Assembly (NCBI GenBank): GCA_009823505.1 | Contig: VZQC01013859.1 | Coordinates: forward strand, 295,245 to 359,244 | Length of the DNA stretch: 64,000 nucleotides | From: Rhizomys pruinosus | Lineage: Eukaryota > Chordata > Mammalia > Rodentia > Spalacidae | Direction of reading: 5' to 3' | Shown: positions 56,472-64,000 of the stretch, piece after piece | Numbering within the stretch: position 1 is the first letter of the stretch | How the letters are laid out: each line of letters starts with the position of its first letter | Made by a program: the position numbers and the translations under genes | The notes under the pieces: model-generated | The model's input: only the letters and a program-made list of their open reading frames with translations | What the model was told of the DNA's origin: nothing | Database searches by the model: none

Positions 56472-59170
56472 TAGATATATATTTTAATTACAATTATATA
56501 TGAATTAAAATTCAAGTGTTATAAAATGGTATCTATTTTACTTTTGAAGGTGACATTGGAACTTGGAATCCATTTAGGATATTTGTTGTAATATGCTTGC
56601 TGAGAGTTCATTACAGAGGTGCATGACTGCATGATCTGAGTCACTCGTTCCTCCTGTCTTTTGTGCTTGCCATTTTGATTGAGTACATGTAATAGAAAGT
56701 GTATTTTAAAAGAAAACAAAACATTTCCAAATCAAATATATCTTTCTTTAATTTCATTTTTAGGAAGTAGAGTACAAAGATCTATACAGGGGATATGGCT
56801 TTAAATTACAGTCTAAATTACTTACACGTGCAAATTTAACACATGCCAAGGTTGATGTGCCTTATTTGGAGTCTGCCTAAGCATTCAGTTTGGAAATGTT
56901 TCAGTGGCTTAACATTCAAAAGAATTGGCCAGCTACATACAAGTGTAGTTCTGTTGTAAAGTACATATAATTGCTTCCACTGTCTTCCAAGAGTTTTAAG
57001 TGTTTTTTATAGCAAGCTTTATAACAGGTGGTTAAGGTTGTTACTTAAACTCATTTTATAGATTAACTGATTTCATTTAGATTTATGTTTGCACAGAACT
57101 TATTGGATGACCTGGAAATACCAATTATGTAAATAATCCCTTTACTTTAGCTGTCATATGAACTAATAACTCATCATGTCTTTTGGTCTTAGACCAATTA
57201 GAGCTACAGTAAAACCTACTTTTTTCTTTCCATTCTTTTCCTTCCCTCTTAAAAACAGCTTATAAGTTCTCTTTTCACATTAAAGAGTGGAGTTTGGGGG
57301 ATAAACAATGCATAATCATTAAAGATAATTTGCTTTTGTTTCTCCTTAGTTCTTTCAATTATTTTTTTTATTTTGGTCACTGCGGAACTTTTTCATAGAT
57401 GGGATAATTTTGAGAACTCTCACTACAGGCACTAGATACTATGTGTCTTGGTTTAAGTCATGATAAATGGCACTGAATGGTTTTACAGTATGAAATAAAT
57501 TCGATCTTAAATTGTGTACAGAACAAGTGGAACTTGTGCATGTTAATTTTACAACCATAACATGTGAGTTTGCACACCTTGGTGGACTTGAATCTTTGAA
57601 AATTTAGGGGAAGAAATGTGGATTTCACTTTAGGTGGACAGCTTAATGCTTATTGACATATAAAGGTGGAGTTTTACTCCTCTCTACACATACACCTTTC
57701 TTATTTTTGCCACTATTTTTCCTGGGAACATCTTGAGAGTTCTTTCTCTCCCACCCCTTACTTAGTTCTAAGCTCAAACAACCATACAGATCCAATGTAA
57801 TTTCATGGTCAGGCCCATTTTTCAGTTGTGTAGTTCACAATTTGTTCCATGACAAATATGACCCTCTAGGGTTGTAAACATCTCCAGTCAACATTACAGT
57901 TAGGTAGCAAGGAACCGTAATAATGGGAGCTAGGAAAGGATGAAGCTGGGCATCAGTTCTCTTTGAGACCACAACATTTCTATTTCCACCAAGAGGGCAA
58001 TTGTACTGCAATCCATATTCATTTTCCAGAAGGGCGTTGACCATCTGGTTCTTCCTGTTTTCCCTTCTTGCTCATTTACATTTGTTGCTTCTTCATTGTT
58101 CTATACATGCTTACATTCCATATTTAATGTTAGTTTCCATAAAAATTCCATATTCATGAGATAGCCTAGATTTTACCTGTAGGTCTTTTAAGATGATTAG
58201 AGCGAAACAGCATATTCAGTTTCAGTGTGCTCTCGGCATGGAAATCCCTGGCAAGTTGCTGGTCATGATTTGCCTGTGCAGACAGTGTTTGAAAGGAGAA
58301 CTTACACTAGCAGTCTGACACATCCTTCCTGGTCCGGTCACCATATAAAGTGTGTTTAGCTATTTGTAAAGCTATCTGGAGAGAAAAAGCATGTTAAATT
58401 GGAAACAGATGGATGGAATGACACACATAGTCCTGGAATTCACAGTGCAGTGTTCAGAGTTCAATCAGGTGCTTGACGTCCTGACAATCTTGTTTCTGCA
58501 GGAAGAGAAGGGAAAACACCTGGAGACAGTGGTTTTGGTGGTAAGGAGTCTACGTTTGGGGCTATTGTGTACTAACTTTCTGGGGCTGGCTTGCCTATCT
58601 CTTTAATGGGAAACATTTATATTCATGAACCTTTTCTGTCCCATGATCCTTATTTTGGATCTCTTGCTTCAGTTCTGTTACCACACTGCCCTCCACCCAA
58701 TCAATTTAAAGAAAGCAGATTGGAGAAAATGTGAAAATTTGTTACAGTCGTGTTCACCATAGATGTTGGAGCTTCTTCATGTCCTCTGTGAACCAAGTAA
58801 TATTACCAAGTAATTATGACTGTGTTTAAAATAAAATCCTTGGTGCACAATTTTATAGAGGTTATAGTCATCTTGTTTAATTACAGAGCTAGTGAAGAGA
58901 TAATCTGACAAGAAAATCCAGCAGCCTGGGCTTACATGAACAACAGCTCAAAAAGTATTTAGCATCAGAGCTAATATGAAGGAATACAAAGTAAGTTATC
59001 CTAAATAACTTAAGAAATTAGCATATTCCTCTAATTTTACTGTTCACATTGGCTTCTCTAAAGCTAGCTCAGGCTTAAAATGTTATCAGATACTGCCCAA
59101 AATGCTCCCAAGTGAGAACCACTGCCTTAAATGAATAAGTGATTTTTGAAAGGGCATATAGCTCATTGAT
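56472..59170. other. Longest repeat-poor stretch (2.7 kb)
   Basis: No rodent repeat is recognised. Two weak coding-like signals lie here: a 70-codon minus frame at 57835-58044, and a possible 39-bp exon at 58502-58540 bounded by 'tgtttctgcag' and 'gtaagg'. Neither has a recognised homologue. Confidence 0.5.
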
Positions 59171-59185
59171 TAAAAGCATAGTATG

Positions 59186-59392
59186 GGGGATCAGTGGGCA
59201 AGAGTACTGGCTGCTCTTATAGATGACCTGGGTTTAAATACCGACATTCACATATTGGCTAACAACCATCCGTAACTCTAATTCCTGGGGATCTGATGCC
59301 TTCTTCTGTTCTGTGGGCACTGCACTACATGGGTTTACTTACACATATGCAGGCATAACACTTCTATACATAAAATGTAAATAAATAAATAT
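59186..59392 (+). mobile_element. Old B2/B3-like SINE, 15-bp TSD
   Basis: 'atcagtgggcaagagtactg', 'gacctgggtttaaataccga' and an A-rich (aaat)n tail. Duplications taaaagcatagtatg (59171-59185) and taaaagcatggtatg (59393-59407). Confidence 0.85.
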
Positions 59393-59407
59393 TAAAAGCA
59401 TGGTATG

Positions 59408-60130
59408 ATGGCTAATACTGACTGTCAATTTGGCAGGATCATATTGGATCATGAATCACCATGGAAACAAGCCTCTGGGAATATCTGTGAAGGATTACAC
59501 AGATCAGATGAATTGGAGTTGGAAGATTCAGGGTAAAGGTGAACAGTATCATCCTGTGGACTATGGTCCCAGACTGCATAAAAGGAAAATTATTTGAAGA
59601 CTGGTGTTCATCACTCTCTGCTTTCTGACCCCAAGTGCTATGTGACCAGCTCCTGCCTCCATGTTTTCGTGGCCATGATAAATTGTATCTCCTGGAAGTG
59701 TATGCCAATTTAAGCCCTTCCTTCCTTAAGCTTCTTTTGTCAACTATTCTAGTTTTCTTTCTATAGCTGTGATGAATCACTGACCAAAGCCATCTTGGGG
59801 GTAAGGATTTATTGGATGTTATACTTTACAGCCTACTGTTGAAAGAAGCCAGGGCAGGAACTGAAGCAGACACTTTGGAGGAATGCTGCTTACCAGCTTG
59901 CTTCTCCTGTCTTGCTCATCTAACTTTCTTATACAATTCCAGCCCACCTCTGCCCAGCGATGATACGTCACACAGTAGGCTGGGCCCTCCCACATTAACT
60001 AGCAATTTAAAAAAATGCCCCATAGACATGGTCGCGGGCCACTCTGGTCTGGAAAATTCTTCAGTCAAGGGTTCTTCTTTTTAGGGGTCTCTAGTTTGTG
60101 TCAAGTTGATAAAACATAACCAGCATGGCA
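59408..60130 (+). mobile_element. Old rodent dispersed repeat(s)
   Basis: Starts with 'actgtcaatttggcaggatc' and ends with the roughly complementary 'gtgtcaagttgataaaacat', with 'ccatgataaattgtatctcc' and 'gtaggctgggccctcccaca' inside. It could be one element with inverted termini or two adjacent ones; resembles URR1-type sequences from memory. Confidence 0.45.
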
Positions 60131-60149
60131 GATATTTTGTTGCAGCAAC

Positions 60150-60890
60150 AAGACAATTATACTTGGAGATAAGACCCTATTTTTTAAGATAGCTCATTGT
60201 TTGGACATAGGACCTGGAACAATCAAGTTGGAACTGGCCTGGGGATCTCTTGCCTGAAGACTAGCTGTAATAGTATCAGAAGATAGTATTCAAAACATCG
60301 AGGGGAAAAAACAACCAAGAATCTTACCCACTGTAAAGCGTACAAACCACACAAATGACTGGCCTAGAAAATTATCTATATTGGTGCAAAAGTGACTTTT
60401 TAAAATTTTTTTTAAATTTTATTTATTTATTTATTTACTTACTTACTTACTTACATGAATGTATTGTCTGCATGTAGGTCTGTACACCCGTGTCGTGCAA
60501 TGCCGCGGAGGTCAGAAGAGGGCATCGGATTCAACTGTTTTCTAATTGAACTGAAGGCCTGATTAATGGGAGGGAATTAATATGTGGTATTATAAACAGC
60601 CAAGTAAACTTGGTTGGAGAACCTACTTCTGTTACTTTCCTAGACCAAAGCAATACTATATTCTAAATATGTATCCTTATATTTATAGACAAGTGTACCC
60701 TCTCAACACTCATCAACTAAGCTTCTTTTACAACAGATGGAGACAATTACAAAGTTCCACAACTGGCCAAATGCAGATAATAAGTGACTTTGAAGTGTCC
60801 AGCCCTAAGTGACACATCTACAGTACGATCTCTACATTTAAGGCTCAGGAAACATTGCAGAAGAAAGACTAAAAAGAATGTAAGAGTCAG
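60150..60890 (+). mobile_element. Dispersed repeat, copy B (with nested B2)
   Basis: Right part (60650-60870) is homologous to the minus strand at 54060-54340. 'ctacatttaaggctcaggaa' follows, as expected for a rodent L1-associated 3' repeat. A truncated B2 interrupts it at 60395. Confidence 0.55.
60395..60533 (-). mobile_element. 5'-truncated B2 SINE
   Basis: (attt)n/(actt)n tail at 60415-60456, then 'tattgtctgcatgtaggtct' and CpG-rich 'gccgcggaggtcagaagagg', truncated at about 60533. Confidence 0.9.
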
Positions 60891-60900
60891 AGGGACAATA

Positions 60901-61439
60901 TTTATTTTCTTATTGCTGTATAAATTTATAACATTAGGGGAAACAAATCAATGAACTTTGGCTGGAAGTTTAAAGACTTGAATCCAAATGAGGAAAATTT
61001 AGTCTATTATATTTTCTGTGCTATTCTCATAGGAAACAGAATAATTAGAAATGGGCTTGTTTTTAGTAGACAAGATTATTTAATCTTTGGGCAGTCAGTC
61101 TTTGTTTCTGACTCCCATCTCTCTCAAAATGGTTCCAGTTCTTATCTATCCACTCAAATTATAACCTGAGGGTTATCGTGGGCACTTCTGATCCCTTGCT
61201 CTGCATTTGCATTTGTTGATTTCAGTCATACAGAGGCTACCTTTAAACCCATTTTGTCGTTTCTACCCCTATTATTTGTCAGCCGTCATCACTTTATTAA
61301 CCTATAACACGTTTCCTTGATTTCTATACTTGTTCCTTCACAGTTCATTGGTTATGCAGTAACCAAAAATATATTTTAAAATAATCAGTCAGTTCCGATT
61401 TTCACGTCCTTAAAATACTCAATATTTAAATGAAAACAA
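60901..61439. other. Unrecognised DNA
   Basis: Nothing recognised. Confidence 0.5.
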
Positions 61440-61645
61440 ATTTTCTTTTTTAAAAATTTATATTTATTTTATGCATTTGAGTGTTTTCCTGCATGTATGT
61501 AAGTATACCTATGTGCAGTGCCCACAGAGGTGAGAAAAGGGCATCAGATCCCCTGGAACTGATGGTTGCTAGCTGTCATGTGAGTGCTGAGAACCAAATC
61601 TGAGTCCTCTGCTCCTAACTGCTGAGCCATTTCTCTAGCTCCCAA
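61440..61645 (-). mobile_element. B3-like SINE (old)
   Basis: 'gtgcccacagaggtgagaaa', 'gatcccctggaactgatggt' and 'ctgagccatttctctagctc'. Strongly diverged with small deletions. Confidence 0.82.
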
Positions 61646-62942
61646 ACCAAAGTTCTTATCTTGACTTAGAAACGTCACCCATTCTGGCCCTTGATAATCC
61701 TTCCTACTTTATGGTATGTGAGTTTTCTAATGGTTCTTACCCTATAAACACACTGAACAAAGCAAATGTTTTCCTAGGTTAGAGCTCTAACTGCTCGTTT
61801 ATGTGGGGCTGTTTCCTAACCTGTGATTTTGTTATTGGTGCTTCTTTCTGCTCTATGCTATGCGTCTAGTGGCTTGGACATAGTAGCTTCTGTTATGTTG
61901 CAGACAGAAAACAAATATTTGGTAAGAGTGTTAATGGAAAAAATAACCCCCTAATGACATGTGGTTGTCATCTTACTACTTTGGGGAGATGTGATTTTTC
62001 CTGTTGATTTTTTTACATAGTACTAAGGACTTATTTATCATTTTGCAAAGAATGAAGCAAAAAATTCTTTTGAAGAGGTTTTATCTGCAGATTGCATTTT
62101 CAACTTCTATATTCTCTGTGCATTATTATGGCGTGTTCTTAAGTAGCCCTGAGCCTTCAGATGGGAGAATGCAGTAAGACCACATTAACCAAAGGACAGC
62201 AGGATGACCTCATTTCCTGTCTCTTTATCTTTCCCTTGTGGGTATATCTCCTTAGTAAGTAGGAATGAGAGGATTGGACTCCAGCATGCTTTTCACTCAC
62301 TAAATCTTTCACATCTAATTCTAGAGCTTCCGGAATCTAAGCTATATTCTAGACACTACATACGCCTTATCCACAGGCACCTTCTAAACCAGTTTAACCT
62401 GTCAATCTAACTTACTTAAATTTTAAAAATTCATTTGCTGCTGTAGTTCAGATGTAAGTCTGTAATTTATTTCTGTATAATGTTAAAAATGGAGGTTCTT
62501 GCTTATCGGTTTTGGTATTTGCCATGATGTTTGGAAGGTAAAAAGTGACTTCTTTCAAGTAAGTTATAAAAGCAAGCAGAAAGAAAACAAATTGAAACAT
62601 TTCTTAAGGCTGTAAGTCAAATAATGTATAGAGTGAAGATGTGAATGGATCATTTTTTTCCCCCTCAGACCTTGGCTTACCTTAATTTATTCATTTCTGT
62701 GCCTGTGAGAGGAGGTGAAGCTTCCTTTGTCATCTTCTCTCAGTAAGCCTGGTCAGTGTCTTTCTTTTATTGAATGAATGTTTCAGTGTTTTGATCCTGA
62801 TGTTTTTTCTTTTTAATAAAAGGAGATGTAAGATTTGCTCAATTTTTGCATTGTCAAATTTTGAAACACTAAATTTAAGTACTTTTTAGGTTATTGATCA
62901 ATCCAGAGTAATTTCTGAGATCAAGGGAGAAAAATGCAGATT
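61646..62942. other. Unrecognised DNA
   Basis: About 1.3 kb without a recognised repeat or exon. Confidence 0.5.
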
Positions 62943-63062
62943 TTCTTTCCTTCCTTCCTTCCTTCCTTCCTTCCTTCCTTCCTTCCTTCCTTCTTCCTCC
63001 CTTCCCTTCCTTTTTCTTCTCTCTCTTCTCTCTCATCTCTCTCTCGTCTCTCTCTTCTCTTC
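62943..63062 (+). repeat. (TTCC)n / polypyrimidine tract
   Basis: About 12 ttcc units followed by degenerate tctc/cttc sequence, about 120 bp of almost pure pyrimidine on the plus strand. Confidence 0.95.
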
Positions 63063-63069
63063 TTTTTTT

Positions 63070-63240
63070 TATTTCAGAAAGGATCTGCCAATAGCCCTAA
63101 GCTTGCGTAGAACTCACCTCTGTAGATCACACTGGCTGATCTCGCAGAGTCCACATAGGTTCTGTACTCTGCTTGCCTTTTGCCTCTGGAGTGGCTGGCG
63201 ATTAAAGGTGATGGTACCGAATTCATGATCCAGCTGCCTT
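63070..63240 (-). mobile_element. Scrambled B1 SINE
   Basis: Blocks of antisense B1 ('tagaactcacctctgtagat', 'gcttgccttttgcctctgga', 'gcgattaaaggtg') occur in order but with many small insertions. The pattern is atypical of neutral SINE decay elsewhere in the window. Confidence 0.65.
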
Positions 63241-63446
63241 TTCGCAGTTCCAATACAGGTTTCTTCTAGCAACAGTCGCGCTTGTTTTCTGTAGAATCTG
63301 CTAGTGTTACCTCTTCCAGTTTATTAGGGAACTTTGTTTTCATAAGGTACCTTGTAAAATACAATAATAATAGCAGTATATGTTGTATTTGTGTGTATGT
63401 TATCTAGTGACTGGGTAATTATTTGAACTATACATGATTTTTAACT

Positions 63447-63692
63447 TTTTTTTCATTAATTTTATTTATTTCTGTATGTGTACGAATGTATTGTCTGCAT
63501 GCAAGTCTGTGCACCCGTGTCGTGCAATGCCGCGGAGGTCAGAAGTGGGCGTCGGATTCCCCTGGAGCTGGAGTTCTCCTGGAGTTGGAGTTTCAGACGG
63601 TTCTCAGCCGCCATGTGGGTGCTGGGGATCGAACCCAGGTCCTCTGCAAGAGCGGTCGGCGCTCTTAACCGCTAGGCCATCTCTCCAGCCCT
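63447..63692 (-). mobile_element. B2 SINE, CpG-rich (young)
   Basis: Antisense B2 very close to the copy at 6352-6599, with 'gtgtcgtgcaatgccgcgga', an ~18-bp internal duplication ('ctggagctggagttctcctg' then 'gagttggagttt') and 'taggccatctctccagccc'. Confidence 0.93.
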
Positions 63693-63719
63693 TTGACTAT
63701 AATATTTTTAATAATGCTT

Positions 63720-63850
63720 TTATTGCTATTTTATTTATTTCAGACATCATTTTCAGTTCAGTTTAGACATATTCCCCTTTCCCTTCCCCACCCCACCCCA
63801 GATCTTGCATTCTGCCATAACTGTCCTGCATCTTTCTCTCAGTCTTTTTA
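63720..63850 (-). mobile_element. L1 tail fragment
   Basis: Antisense L1 terminus: 'ttttcagttcagtttagaca', a C-rich tract and 'ctgccataactgtcctgcat'. Part of the distal end is deleted. Confidence 0.75.
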
Positions 63851-64000
63851 AAGTTTTTCTCTGCAAAGTTTTATTGTTTTGGGAAGAAACAATAATTATT
63901 TTGGTTCCCTCCCTATTATATTGCTACAAAATATGCCTATAAAAACATCATATATATATTCCAGAATTATGTCCTCCAGGAATATTGACTACAATATTTT

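Overview
The window looks like non-genic or deep-intronic DNA of a muroid rodent. The evidence is dense muroid SINEs (B1, B2, B3, B4) and rodent L1 elements laid over older mammalian repeats (MIR, L2, L1M-like). The B2 copies and the L1 3' tail are not the common house-mouse forms, so a cricetid/arvicoline-type or other non-Mus muroid is likely. I cannot name the species. I see no convincing host protein-coding gene, rRNA, tRNA gene or CRISPR array. The only long, clean reading frames belong to a LINE-1 element.

Layout. 0-4.6 kb: a 5'-inverted (twin-primed) L1 whose 3' UTR carries a second, 5'-truncated L1 and whose tail carries a B1. 5-21.8 kb: scattered SINEs, one 5'-truncated L1 (7.3-8.2 kb), microsatellites and long stretches of unrecognised single-copy-looking DNA. 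21.8-22.9 kb: an L1 tail interrupted by a gammaretrovirus-type solo LTR relic. 23-33 kb: SINEs, MIR, an L2 split by a B4, and minisatellites. 33.27-41.33 kb: one full-length L1 on the minus strand, bounded by a 12-bp target-site duplication, with an intact ORF1, an intact ORF2 endonuclease domain and 212-bp promoter monomers. It sits inside an older dispersed repeat. 41.7-53.7 kb: mostly unrecognised DNA with SINEs and MIR. 53.7-56.1 kb: old L1 fragments with nested SINEs. 56.5-59.2 kb: the longest repeat-poor stretch. 59.2-64 kb: old dispersed repeats, SINEs and a pyrimidine-rich array.

The main points are the structure of the young L1, an L1-tail sequence module shared by three loci, and signs of assembly trouble. 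The trouble shows as an abrupt jump in indel density inside the young L1 at about 38146, a single N inside a B1 at 48097, and a scrambled B1 after a simple repeat near 63.1 kb. I find no new multi-gene system here, and I say so rather than force one.
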